A DNA stretch of 64,000 nt, from assembly GCA_003242085.1 (NCBI GenBank), contig QBML01000017.1, forward strand, positions 49,030-113,029, in the 5' to 3' direction. This DNA comes from Pseudanabaena frigida. Its GTDB lineage: Bacteria > Cyanobacteriota > Cyanobacteriia > Pseudanabaenales > Pseudanabaenaceae. The number at the start of each line of letters is the position of its first letter. Position 1 is the first letter of the stretch. Made by a program: the position numbers and the translations under genes. Under the pieces are notes generated by a model that worked only from the letters and a program-made list of their open reading frames with translations, did not search any database and was not told where the DNA came from. This document shows positions 33,588-42,100 of this stretch, one piece after another.

Positions 33588-34366
33588 TATGCAGCGGTAG
33601 CGGACTGGAATTGAGACAGCCTTTGCAATTTGGCAAATTGTCTTTCAATATTTTGACAATCCCCATCATACACGACCTGTCCTGCTTCTAGAACGATCGC
33701 TCTTTGTGCGTACTTTGCCGCGAGAGCAAGATCGTGCAGCACCACAACGACGGTTAATCCTTTTTGGTGCATTTCTTGCAAACTGGTCATCACTTGATTG
33801 ATACCCGATACATCTAAGCCTGTAGTTGGCTCATCGGCTAGCAAAATATGTGGTGACTGGATTAAGGTACGGGCGATTGCTACTCGTTGGCGTTGTCCGC
33901 CGCTTAGTTGTTTTGCTTTTTGATAAATTTGCTCCTGTAAACCGAGCTTCTGTAATAGTTGCATGGCAACGCGGCGATCGCGTCTTGGGAATCCCCACAG
34001 ACTTTGCCATGTGTTTAATTCACCTAAACATCCACATAGGACATTATCCAAAGAGGAAAGCTGATCGACTAAACCGCCGCCTTGAAATAGAAAACCGACA
34101 TTCTTGCGAACTTCTCCGATCTGATTTGGTTCAACGGTCGTGCCGCATATTTCAATTTCGCCTTGCTTGATGGGGACTAGACCCACCAGCGATCGCAAAA
34201 GCGTCGATTTTCCTGCGCCATTGAGACCGAGCAAAGCCACAAATTCGCCATGATTAATTTGTAAATCGATTCCATTTAAGATCGGGCGCTTCAAGGTCGC
34301 TTGATAGTCTGTCTGCACATTGTGACAGGCGATCGCAGGTAAGTCTTTTTCTACTGGAGTTAGCAT
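33587..34366 (-). CDS. phnC: Phosphonate-type ABC transporter ATP-binding protein
   Basis: This 259-residue ATPase has Walker A GLNGAGKST (about residue 48), signature LSGGQRQR, Walker B LLADEPTTGLD and the switch His in VVVLHDLALA. Sequence and neighbours place it in PhnC. It powers the PhnE permease. A hairpin lies between phnD and this gene. Confidence 0.9.
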   Translation of the reverse strand: MLTPVEKDLPAIACHNVQTDYQATLKRPILNGIDLQINHGEFVALLGLNGAGKSTLLRSLVGLVPIKQGEIEICGTTVEPNQIGEVRKNVGFLFQGGGLVDQLSSLDNVLCGCLGELNTWQSLWGFPRRDRRVAMQLLQKLGLQEQIYQKAKQLSGGQRQRVAIARTLIQSPHILLADEPTTGLDVSGINQVMTSLQEMHQKGLTVVVVLHDLALAAKYAQRAIVLEAGQVVYDGDCQNIERQFAKLQRLSQFQSATAA

Positions 34367-34394
34367 AATTTTGAAATTCTCATCTTGGGATACT

Positions 34395-34427
34395 TTTTTG
34401 TTGCCTAGCTCCGCTAGGCAACAAAAA
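34395..34427. repeat. Perfect intercistronic hairpin between phnD and phnC
   Basis: TTTTTGTTGCCTAGC pairs with GCTAGGCAACAAAAA around TCC. T's precede and A's follow the GC core on both strands, so it is not a typical terminator. It may stabilise the phnD message. Confidence 0.7.
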
Positions 34428-34432
34428 GAAAG

Positions 34433-35458
34433 CTATGGTTTGAGTCCTGCCCGTTGAATCGCAACTCGCATACTCGCTAAATGTGTCTCGTGCTCGACTT
34501 TCACTAGTTGAGTGGAGTTGTAGAGGCTACGAAACAACTGATTATTTTGAGGCTCATTCAGTTTCAGAAAAGCAGTAATCAACTTTTCGCGAACTTCAGG
34601 GGTAACGCTGTCATCAAAAGTGATTCCATGAGCTGGCACTTGAGGAACTGCGTGCAATACTCTCAACTTTTTCCCTTCTTCAGCAGTAATCCAAGGTGGC
34701 AGCATTGCATATTCCGATACTACTGCTACATCAGCTTGATCGCGTAAGACTGCTTGTAAAGCACTACTATATCCGTCACCATAGGTAACTTTGCCAAAAA
34801 ATTGCTCTAAGCGATCGGGCCCATCTACAAACTTCAGCCCGACCAATTCGCTAACGGGGAAAATAAATCCTGATCCTGATGAACGGGAAGTAAATGCCAT
34901 CCGTTTGCCCCGTAACTGCTCTAAAGTCTGCTGGGGATCGGCTAAGGGGCGCAAGCTACTGCCTTCAGGCACCACAAATACCGAATTGTAGGTTTTACCA
35001 CCCGAATAGTCTTCGCGAACTTCTGCCAAGTACATTTTTGCACCTGATAGCTGCTCGGCTTTGAGGGCGGCGCGACCGCTTACAAAGGCAACATTAGCGC
35101 GATTGGCTTTCAATGCTTCTACTGATGCGGTTTCGTCAGCAATCATCCCTTTGATTGGAATTCCTGACTCTTTAGATAAAATTGCGGAAACCTCGTCAAC
35201 TTTACGCTGTAAATCTTTGGTATCACGCCGAGTAGCAAAGGCGATCGTAATTTCATTAGCAGGAGCCTTTACCGATTCAGTTTGCGCGGGTTTGGCATCT
35301 TTGGCTTGTTCCTTGTCGGCACTTTTAGTAACTGTCTGGTTTGTGTCGGGTTGAGTGGAAGATGGCTGGTTACCTGTACCACAAGCAGTGAAAGCTACTA
35401 ATGATGCTAACCCCATGAGAATAGCTAAATTAGTAGATGAAAATAGATTTTTTTTCAT
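34433..35458 (-). CDS. phnD: Phosphonate-type ABC transporter substrate-binding lipoprotein
   Basis: This 341-residue protein starts with a lipoprotein signal (hydrophobic run and FTAC at the cleavage site). A linker rich in Lys/Gln follows. The PhnD-type periplasmic binding fold then runs from about residue 70 (ITIAFATRRDTKDLQRKVDEVSAIL, and later GDGYSSALQAVLRDQADVAVVS). It binds the ligand and delivers it to PhnE. Whether it prefers phosphonate, phosphite or another oxyanion cannot be read from sequence. No convincing Pho box was seen upstream. Confidence 0.88.
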   Translation of the reverse strand: MKKNLFSSTNLAILMGLASLVAFTACGTGNQPSSTQPDTNQTVTKSADKEQAKDAKPAQTESVKAPANEITIAFATRRDTKDLQRKVDEVSAILSKESGIPIKGMIADETASVEALKANRANVAFVSGRAALKAEQLSGAKMYLAEVREDYSGGKTYNSVFVVPEGSSLRPLADPQQTLEQLRGKRMAFTSRSSGSGFIFPVSELVGLKFVDGPDRLEQFFGKVTYGDGYSSALQAVLRDQADVAVVSEYAMLPPWITAEEGKKLRVLHAVPQVPAHGITFDDSVTPEVREKLITAFLKLNEPQNNQLFRSLYNSTQLVKVEHETHLASMRVAIQRAGLKP

Positions 35459-35690
35459 TAATTTAAAAAAATGGGCAACACACTAAAAAGAATTACTTGC
35501 AATAACTAATGCACATAGCTTAAAACTATTTGAGAATTAAAGTCAATAACTTACGGGTTTTTTTACGATTGTCTAGAAATTTGTTGATTGTCTCAAAGTG
35601 AAAAGTCTCACAATTGCAGAACCTAAGGGCGATCGCTATAAAATAAAAAACATCGTTCACGAGATCGCAAATAGGCTGACAAAAAACTAA

Positions 35691-36482
35691 ATGCCCCAAA
35701 ATCATATTCCTGAAGGCGAAGAACGTGAATTCAAAACGATAGGAAGTGCCGCGATCGATGGTGCGCCGATCGCCTACATTATCGTCCTTGCTGCTGTTGT
35801 CACCGTTTTAGCCTATGTGCCTTTTTCGATAACACTTGGCTCAGGTAAAGGTATGCCCCTAAGTCAAAGTATTTATCCCCTTCTCGGTTGGGTGCTTGGT
35901 TCTTGGGCAGGAGCTTTAGCAAGTGGTATTGGTGCTTTTATTGGTATCTTCCTTGCGCCACATACAGCAGGTAGTGTTCCTGTGATTTCTCTATGGGGTG
36001 CAGCGATCGCTAGTTTTGCGGCAGGAGCAATGGGTTCTAATCCTAAACGCAAATACTGGTATTTGGGCTTAACAGTTCTCTTTGCGATCGAGCTTGCGGT
36101 TTATGCCTATCTAGCGATCGCTCGAAATGGTATCCCTATAAATACTTTTATTCTCGGAGCTTTTATCGATTGGTCAGCAGTATTTCTATTTGTTTTGCCA
36201 ACGCGGACATTATTTGCTCGTTTGATTAGTAGTAGTGATATTGCGAAAGTAGCGATCGGGATATTTGGAGGGACATGGATGATTTGTGGATTGGCTCATC
36301 TCAGTCAAGTTGCATTTACTTATTATCTATTTAACTGGCCAGAACCAGTTTGGAATATGTTGATTCCAATTATTCCTATAGAAAATGCAATGCGTGGTTT
36401 GTCAGGTTTAGTAATTGGTACGGGCGTAATTTCAGGATTGAGAGCGATTAATTTAGTCAAGCCAAAGGAAGCTATTTATTAG
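35691..36482 (+). CDS. Multi-pass membrane protein, possibly an ECF-transporter substrate component
   Basis: This 263-residue protein has about six hydrophobic segments beginning near residue 28. The end ENAMRGLSGLVIGTGVISGLRAI resembles the C-terminus of ECF S-components, and a mid-protein GSWAGALASGIGAFIG loop fits. No EcfA or EcfT genes are adjacent. Identification is tentative; it could be another uncharacterised membrane family. Confidence 0.5.
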   Translation: MPQNHIPEGEEREFKTIGSAAIDGAPIAYIIVLAAVVTVLAYVPFSITLGSGKGMPLSQSIYPLLGWVLGSWAGALASGIGAFIGIFLAPHTAGSVPVISLWGAAIASFAAGAMGSNPKRKYWYLGLTVLFAIELAVYAYLAIARNGIPINTFILGAFIDWSAVFLFVLPTRTLFARLISSSDIAKVAIGIFGGTWMICGLAHLSQVAFTYYLFNWPEPVWNMLIPIIPIENAMRGLSGLVIGTGVISGLRAINLVKPKEAIY

Positions 36483-36609
36483 AAGTTTGCAAGAGTGATA
36501 TGCGATCGAATTCTCAGATGTATTATATTGTAAGAAATCTGCTTCCTTATGTTACTACTAGACCATAGGTAATTACTTATCTTTTATCTTTGAAGTTAAA
36601 AAAAGAAAA

Positions 36610-36828
36610 ATGGATACACTGAAGCTAGACAATATCCAAAAGGAAATCGCCGATCTGCCTCCTGATGCACAACAAATTATTTTCGATCTGGTGGATATTC
36701 TAAAAAAACGTTATTTCCCAAATCCACAAAAAGTTCCACAAACAACAGTAAATGACTGGTCAGATTTCATTGGTTGTATGGATGCAGAATCAGATTTATC
36801 AAGAAATTACAAAACATATCTAATATGA
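36610..36828 (+). CDS. Antitoxin-like small protein, translationally coupled to reverse transcriptase
   Basis: This 72-residue protein (IQKEIADLPPDAQQIIFDLVDILKKR, then WSDFIGCMDAESDLSRNYKTYL) looks like the antitoxins that precede PIN toxins in cyanobacteria, but ends shortly after the toxin-binding tail would begin. The stop TGA overlaps the ATG of the reverse transcriptase (ATGA at 36825-36828). It may be a real partner of the RT or a truncated antitoxin left by an insertion. Confidence 0.55.
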   Translation: MDTLKLDNIQKEIADLPPDAQQIIFDLVDILKKRYFPNPQKVPQTTVNDWSDFIGCMDAESDLSRNYKTYLI

Positions 36829-38345
36829 GTCGTAGTCCTAAAGAGCACTTTCAAAGAACAAAAGAACTTGCTGAATCACTATCTACATCAGCTATATACG
36901 ATTGGTTAGTGACTAAAGGTTATTTCCCAGAAGCTTATGTCTTACCGCCGTGTTTTGCAGTGACTAAGTATCCAGTTTTTGGAAAAGTTTATTTTCCATA
37001 TACAAAGACAAAGTTTAAACCAGAAATTTCTGAATTCCAACAAGTTCACTTCCCTAAAACTGAGTTAACAGATAGAACATTTGGAATAATCGATCCAAAA
37101 ATCCATTCAGACATTGCATTTACAATTTCTGACAATTGGAGTCAGGTGATAGATTGTCTTTTTAATAAAGATAATCAGGTTTGTTCTTATAGTTTTCCTA
37201 TTCCTTTAAATCATAAGATGGTAGGAGAAATTGGTGAACTTAGAAGTGGAAGAATGATCTATGAGTTTATTGAAATGGCTGAAAATGATGTGGCTGCCAT
37301 TGCTTTTCGATATAAATATCTTATCAAAACAGATATAAAAAATTTTTACCCATCAATTTATACCCATAGCATTCCTTGGGCTCTACATGACAAAGCTATT
37401 ATTAGGCAACCAAATAAAAGAAACGATTATGATTTTATTGGAAATCGTTTAGATAAGCTTTTTCAAAATGCTAATGATGGTTGTACTAATGGAATCCCAA
37501 TAGGCCCTGTTGTATCAGACTTAATTTCTGAAATGGTTCTATCAGGAGTAGATAGAGAACTATCAAAATCAATCAATCAAGATGTAGTTGTAGTTAGATT
37601 TAAAGATGATTATCGCATTCTTGCTAAAAGTGAGTCTAGTGGGCGATCAGTTGTCAAAGCTCTTCAATCAGCCTTAAAAAGTTATCGTCTTGAACTAAAC
37701 GATGGAAAAACCGCGAGTTATCGTCTACCAAGTGGTCTTTTTAGAAACTGGGTATCAGAGTATCACAGTGCTAATCCCCATCCAAAATCAACCTATGATT
37801 TCAAGCGATTCAAAGAAGTATACTTATCAGTTATAGAAATTGACAAAAAGAATTCTGGTTGTGGTGTTATAGATAGATTCTTAGCAGATATTATAACTAA
37901 ACAGGGCAAGATCCGAATTAAAAAATTAGACAATAGATCACTAATTAAGACAATAAGTTTATTACTTATGCTTGCAGACTTACGGACAAAATCATTTCCA
38001 AAAATCCTAGCTATTATTGAAGCTATTATAAAATCTCCTTTTGGTTCAAAGCACATAGATTTGATATTTGAACATCTTGAAGAATTTCTTGTTGAGCTAA
38101 AGTCAGAAGAAATGAATAACAGATATTTAATTACTTGGATTATCTACTTTATTAGAGCAAATAGTCTTGAAAGTAAACTTAAAGATAGTAGTTATCAATT
38201 TGCAGATCCAATAGTATGTGCAACTTACAATGATGAATTTACTGCATTTAGTGAACATGAAGATTTCGAGATTTTCTCTAGTGTAAAAACAATTGCAAAA
38301 AAAATCACAATGTTAGAACATCTTGATGTTTTCAAACCTCAGTAG
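36825..38345 (+). CDS. Reverse transcriptase of the Abi/DRT-like type
   Basis: This 506-residue protein has a reverse transcriptase core. Motif A is KTDIKNFYPSIYTHSIPWAL with D170. The motif-4-like block is CTNGIPIGPVVSDLISEM. The catalytic pair is D261-D262 in RFKDDYRI, where the usual YADD is replaced. A helix-rich C-terminal region of about 200 residues has no similarity I recognise and fits the alpha-helical C-terminal domain of Abi and DRT phage-defence RTs. There are no group-II-intron maturase domains and no visible retron RNA. The gene is AT-richer than its neighbours and lacks HIP1, suggesting transfer. The class within the unknown-group RTs cannot be assigned here. Confidence 0.82.
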   Translation: MSRSPKEHFQRTKELAESLSTSAIYDWLVTKGYFPEAYVLPPCFAVTKYPVFGKVYFPYTKTKFKPEISEFQQVHFPKTELTDRTFGIIDPKIHSDIAFTISDNWSQVIDCLFNKDNQVCSYSFPIPLNHKMVGEIGELRSGRMIYEFIEMAENDVAAIAFRYKYLIKTDIKNFYPSIYTHSIPWALHDKAIIRQPNKRNDYDFIGNRLDKLFQNANDGCTNGIPIGPVVSDLISEMVLSGVDRELSKSINQDVVVVRFKDDYRILAKSESSGRSVVKALQSALKSYRLELNDGKTASYRLPSGLFRNWVSEYHSANPHPKSTYDFKRFKEVYLSVIEIDKKNSGCGVIDRFLADIITKQGKIRIKKLDNRSLIKTISLLLMLADLRTKSFPKILAIIEAIIKSPFGSKHIDLIFEHLEEFLVELKSEEMNNRYLITWIIYFIRANSLESKLKDSSYQFADPIVCATYNDEFTAFSEHEDFEIFSSVKTIAKKITMLEHLDVFKPQ

Positions 38346-38423
38346 CTGCTTAAACTATGGTTGATAATTTGAATATTAAAGATGTCAGATGGATAAAATC
38401 ACTAAGTCTCAATTAAACATTTT

Positions 38424-38636
38424 ATGAAACCCATAATTATATATCTTTCTCCAAAAAACAAACAAGTCCTTGAGCAACTATCAGTACAAGGAGGAAAAAC
38501 ACCTTCTGAGATTATTCAAGAAGCCTTCGAACTTTATGTTGTGAATAAGAAAAAGATATTGCCTAAATGTGTTGGCGTGGGTAAAAGTGGTATCGCTGAT
38601 CTCTCTGAACGAGTAGACGAACTACTTTGGCAATAA
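38424..38636 (+). CDS. vapB: VapB-like antitoxin (ribbon-helix-helix type)
   Basis: This 70-residue protein (KPIIIYLSPKNKQVLEQLS, TPSEIIQEAFELYV) looks like a ribbon-helix-helix DNA-binding antitoxin. The tail CVGVGKSGIADLSERVDELLW is the toxin-binding end found in VapB proteins of PIN modules. A stop-start overlap (TAATG) leads into a truncated PIN toxin gene, so the antitoxin is now orphaned. Confidence 0.75.
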   Translation: MKPIIIYLSPKNKQVLEQLSVQGGKTPSEIIQEAFELYVVNKKKILPKCVGVGKSGIADLSERVDELLWQ

Positions 38637-38695
38637 TGATTATAGCGATCGCTGATATTACTGCAATTATCACGTTAATTGATAAAGACGACTAA
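38636..38695 (+). pseudogene. Truncated PIN-domain toxin (vapC remnant)
   Basis: A 19-codon frame starting by overlap with the vapB stop reads like the start of PIN toxins (Met-Ile-Ile-Ala, then ADITAIITLIDKDD), then meets TAA. The first residues include a two-residue insertion where a HIP1 octamer sits (GCGATCGC at 38644-38651). Its end touches the stop codon of the fitB gene on the other strand. It is the decayed partner of the vapB at 38424. Confidence 0.6.
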
Positions 38696-39111
38696 ACCTC
38701 CCAAGGATTGACTAAAGTTAGCTGACAGTCGCAAAAATCTGCAATATTACGAGTGGCTAACACTGCATTTTTAGAACGAGAGATCGCGGCAATTTGGGCA
38801 TCAGATTGAGCGATCGGTTTACCACTTTGTCGCCGAAATGAAGCTAACTTTGCATACTCCAGAGCCGATGCACTATCAAAAGACAAAATTCGTTCTGGAA
38901 AATCTTGCTCAAACATTTGCTGCACAGCCCTTTCCATATCACTTCGGCGTTTTCCCATAGGCAACAGAGCTAGCCCGTAATACATCTCCGCCTGTGTAAT
39001 TGTCGTGACAAAGATCTCTAATGAAACTTGCTGACCAATCCAACCCATAACCGTAGGATTGGGAACGGCTCTCATAAACTCTGAAAGCACATTTGTATCG
39101 AGAATAATCAT
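38692..39111 (-). CDS. fitB: PIN-domain toxin (FitB/VapC type)
   Basis: This 139-residue protein begins MIILDTNVLSEFM, carrying the first catalytic Asp and a nearby Glu. Further acidic residues occur in TQAEMYYGLA and SDAQIAAI, and the fourth site in TRNIADFCDC. PIN toxins cut tRNA or rRNA. The length and the antitoxin type match the FitAB group. The start overlaps fitA by 4 bases. Confidence 0.9.
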   Translation of the reverse strand: MIILDTNVLSEFMRAVPNPTVMGWIGQQVSLEIFVTTITQAEMYYGLALLPMGKRRSDMERAVQQMFEQDFPERILSFDSASALEYAKLASFRRQSGKPIAQSDAQIAAISRSKNAVLATRNIADFCDCQLTLVNPWEV

Positions 39112-39356
39112 AAATCCTCGAATAAGTTGCGATCGCGAATGGGTTCTCTCTCAATTGAGGGCAAATCAAATCCGCCTAAATCAGCAAAGCGCTGATGGAT
39201 AGATTCACCAAGACTCTTTGGTAATTCTTCTTGAGCCAAAACACTTTTGAGAATAACGCGCACTTCTTCTTCCATAGAGCGCCCTAACCGTGCCGCTCTA
39301 ACCCGCAGTTTTGCCTTAAGAGCATCATCTAAATTGCGAATCGTAATATTAGCCAT
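39108..39356 (-). CDS. fitA: FitA-type antitoxin (Arc/ribbon-helix-helix)
   Basis: This 82-residue protein starts at ATG 39356 (MANITIRNLDDALKAKLRVRAARLGRS), the classical FitA N-terminus; a TTG at 39368 would add four residues. EEEVRVILKSVL follows, then a flexible toxin-binding tail rich in acidic residues. It pairs with fitB and should autorepress. Confidence 0.9.
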   Translation of the reverse strand: MANITIRNLDDALKAKLRVRAARLGRSMEEEVRVILKSVLAQEELPKSLGESIHQRFADLGGFDLPSIEREPIRDRNLFEDL

Positions 39357-39456
39357 CTTTGCAATCAATTAATAGTATCAATGATAGCACTAATTGATTA
39401 GAACTGCTGAACGAGTAAAAGCATCAAGTGAGATTCTGTTTCTCCTGCGCTAGAAT

Positions 39457-40719
39457 ATGTCAAAAACAGATATGTCGAATAGCTCAAGCGATCGCAAGCA
39501 ACGTAGTTCTAAACCAAAAAAAGTTTCTCAGATCAAACGCTTTTTCAAATGGCTGGAATGGCGATTTGCGACACCAGAGTTTATTGGAGGCATGTATACC
39601 GCATTGACGCTGTTCTTCTTTATGGCGGCGACAAATACCCTTTCGGGTTGGTTGTATGTAATTAGTGGAGTGAGTTTTGCGTTGCTGATTGTCGGGGCTG
39701 TGATGCCTAAGCGATTGCTAGCGGAAATGGTCGTGGTGCGATCTCAAATCGATCCTGTAAGCGTTGGTGAAGATATCTGGATTGATTTAACAATCCAGAA
39801 TAAGGGGAGAACCGAGAAACGCTTGTTGGAAGTTCGGGATGTTTTGCCAGAAAACCTCTCGAGTATTTTGCAACAAGAAGTCGTGATTGAATTGATTGCG
39901 CCGCTTCAGGAATATCGCTGGACGTATGAAGCGAAAACCACTAAGCGCGGTGTATTTTTGTTTCGCTCTACGGAAATTGCAACTTCCAGTCCCCTCGGAT
40001 TATTCCGCAGTCGTCGCGCTTGTCCGTCGGGACAAAAGGCGATCGTTTATCCAACTGTGCTGCCACTAGATAACTGTCCATTAGTCGATCGATTAGGGAC
40101 TGATACAAGTCCGCGTCAATATAGTGATGACCATAACTATAGTAATGCTACGGAAGGATTAACTAAGACCTTGCGTCCCTATCGCTGGGGCGATCCGACA
40201 AGACTAATCCATTGGCGTACTAGTGCCAAGTTTGGTGAATTGCGCGTGCGAGAATTGGAAGTAACTATCGGCGGTCAAGAAGTAGCGATCGCCCTCGACA
40301 CTTCCATAGGATGGCAACCTGAAGCTTTTGAAGAAGCAGTAGTGGCAGCGGCTTCGCTCTATTTCTACGCTCAGAAATCGAAACTGAGCGTGCGACTATG
40401 GACAAAGGAAACAGGCATCATTCAAAGCGATCGGGCTGTATTAGAAACTTTAGCGGCAGCAAATATTTCTACTAGTGCCGTAACTCAAACAGAAATCCTC
40501 AAAGAACTACCCGATCTGCCTGTGGTATGGCTTTCCCACTATAACGATAGCATTGCCTATTTGCCCTTTGGTAGCCGCTGGGTATTGTGGCAAACTCCCG
40601 CAAAAGTATCGATTCCTAATCAGCGATCGCTGGGCTTAACGATTGAAACTATTTCTTATTCTGATGACTTGAGTTATAAATCTTTGCGATCGCAACTTCA
40701 GCAATATCTAACACCATAA
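39457..40719 (+). CDS. DUF58 domain protein
   Basis: This 420-residue protein has two adjacent hydrophobic segments (about residues 48-90). A beta-sandwich region is followed by the DUF58 signature GDPTRLIHWRTSAKFGEL near residue 245, then a vWA-like fold segment (VAIALDTSIGW). DUF58 proteins often partner with MoxR ATPases; none is adjacent here. The role is unknown, probably membrane-associated assembly or a chaperone-like function. A second ATG at 39472 is a possible start. Confidence 0.82.
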   Translation: MSKTDMSNSSSDRKQRSSKPKKVSQIKRFFKWLEWRFATPEFIGGMYTALTLFFFMAATNTLSGWLYVISGVSFALLIVGAVMPKRLLAEMVVVRSQIDPVSVGEDIWIDLTIQNKGRTEKRLLEVRDVLPENLSSILQQEVVIELIAPLQEYRWTYEAKTTKRGVFLFRSTEIATSSPLGLFRSRRACPSGQKAIVYPTVLPLDNCPLVDRLGTDTSPRQYSDDHNYSNATEGLTKTLRPYRWGDPTRLIHWRTSAKFGELRVRELEVTIGGQEVAIALDTSIGWQPEAFEEAVVAAASLYFYAQKSKLSVRLWTKETGIIQSDRAVLETLAAANISTSAVTQTEILKELPDLPVVWLSHYNDSIAYLPFGSRWVLWQTPAKVSIPNQRSLGLTIETISYSDDLSYKSLRSQLQQYLTP

Positions 40720-40748
40720 AAAGGAGAGGCGCTTCGTGCTGCTCATTT

Positions 40749-41924
40749 TTATAGGGTCTCGTACAAGTCAGCGATGATGATGTTAGAAAATAGCCAGCCA
40801 TCGGGAGGAACTAACATGATGCGTATATCTTCTGATTGTTCTGCAAACTTTACCCAATTCCTCTCTTGATAGCGCTCTAGACATTGCAAAACGCGATCGC
40901 ATAGGTCTTTGCCGTAGTTTTGCATCAGCGTATTCAGGCTTAGACCTTCTGCTAATCGAAGTCCCTGCATGAGCGTGTCCATTAGTTCTTCAGCAGCATC
41001 AATAATCGGAGCAGTAAAGCCAATTCCTTGTGACTGCCATTGAGAAATTGCTTCCAGATATTCACGCATTTTTCGAGGGCGATCGATTCTCTGATGATTG
41101 AGATAACTGGTTGCACCCATTCCCATTCCGTAAAAGGGTTGATTGTGCCAATAGGTTAAATTATGGCGAGATTGATAGGATGCCTTCGCATAATTAGAGA
41201 TTTCATAATGCTCGTATCCTGCGGATGGAAGTAGCTCATGGGCGGCTAAGTACATAGCAACGGTAAGATCTTCTGATGGTAATGGATTGTCGCCTGCCTG
41301 ATAGCGTTTACCAAAAGCGGTTCCTTCTTCGATCGTGAGGTCATAGATTGATAGATGTGTAGGTTGCAAAGCGATCGCTTTTGCTAGGGAATCTTGCCAC
41401 TCGGTGATTGATTGATGGGGAAGTCCTGAAATCAAATCTAAACCGAAGTTCTCAAATCCAGCACTTTTAATTGCTGCCACTGCTTCATAGATTTCGGTTA
41501 CGCTATGTCCGCGTCCGCACACATCCAATAGTTCCTGTTGAAAAGCTTGTGCCCCTAAACTAATTCGATTTATGCCTAAACTTCGATAACCTTGTAAGCT
41601 CTCAATGCTGACTGTTCCAGGATTTGCTTCAAGGGAAATTTCGGCATTAGGGGCGATCTCAAAGTATTTAGCGATCGTTTCGAGAATCTGCTCAACCTGT
41701 TTTACTGACAGCAAAGATGGCGTGCCACCTCCAAAAAAGATCGTTTGTAACGTCTCAACGGGCGGAATCGCCGCAACAGTTAGGGCAATTTCTTGGCATA
41801 GCACATCAACATATTGCTGTTTGAGATTTTCGCCACCAGTCGTAATTGCGAAGTCACAATAAAAACATCGCCGCTTACAAAATGGAATATGTAGGTATAG
41901 GGATTTGGGAAAGATTTGACTCAA
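40749..41924 (-). CDS. hemW: HemW, radical-SAM heme chaperone-like protein
   Basis: This 391-residue protein has the radical SAM cluster motif with C16, C20 and C23 (FCKRRCFYCDF), where the Phe after the last Cys separates HemW from HemN. The FFGGGTPSLL SAM-binding motif and the C-terminal HemN_C-type domain follow. HemW binds heme and inserts it into respiratory proteins. It is often misnamed coproporphyrinogen oxidase. It is divergent from the pseudo-caspase gene. Confidence 0.9.
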   Translation of the reverse strand: MSQIFPKSLYLHIPFCKRRCFYCDFAITTGGENLKQQYVDVLCQEIALTVAAIPPVETLQTIFFGGGTPSLLSVKQVEQILETIAKYFEIAPNAEISLEANPGTVSIESLQGYRSLGINRISLGAQAFQQELLDVCGRGHSVTEIYEAVAAIKSAGFENFGLDLISGLPHQSITEWQDSLAKAIALQPTHLSIYDLTIEEGTAFGKRYQAGDNPLPSEDLTVAMYLAAHELLPSAGYEHYEISNYAKASYQSRHNLTYWHNQPFYGMGMGATSYLNHQRIDRPRKMREYLEAISQWQSQGIGFTAPIIDAAEELMDTLMQGLRLAEGLSLNTLMQNYGKDLCDRVLQCLERYQERNWVKFAEQSEDIRIMLVPPDGWLFSNIIIADLYETL

Positions 41925-42100
41925 TGCGATAATAAATAAATGACTTCGTTACTGATTCATTATCGCAGCATACGCTCTAAGTAATTCTACTCATGAAAAA
42001 GTCTAGCTAAAAATCTGGCAAAATAACTGAAAAGAGATGCCTTGAATCGGCTTTAATTAGAAGTGCGATCGCAAAAAGAAAAGGAATTCACGGCAGAAAT

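Noticed and set aside
35459..35690. Pho box upstream of phnD
   Set aside because: No clear CTTAACC-type direct repeats were seen; AT-rich sequence only gives weak matches.
36483..36609. Possible retron-type non-coding RNA upstream of the reverse transcriptase
   Set aside because: No long inverted repeat or msr/msd-like layout was seen, and a small protein gene intervenes.
36774..36824. Upstream start for the reverse transcriptase
   Set aside because: The extra residues overlap the antitoxin-like ORF in another frame; the ATG at 36825 gives the standard stop-start overlap.
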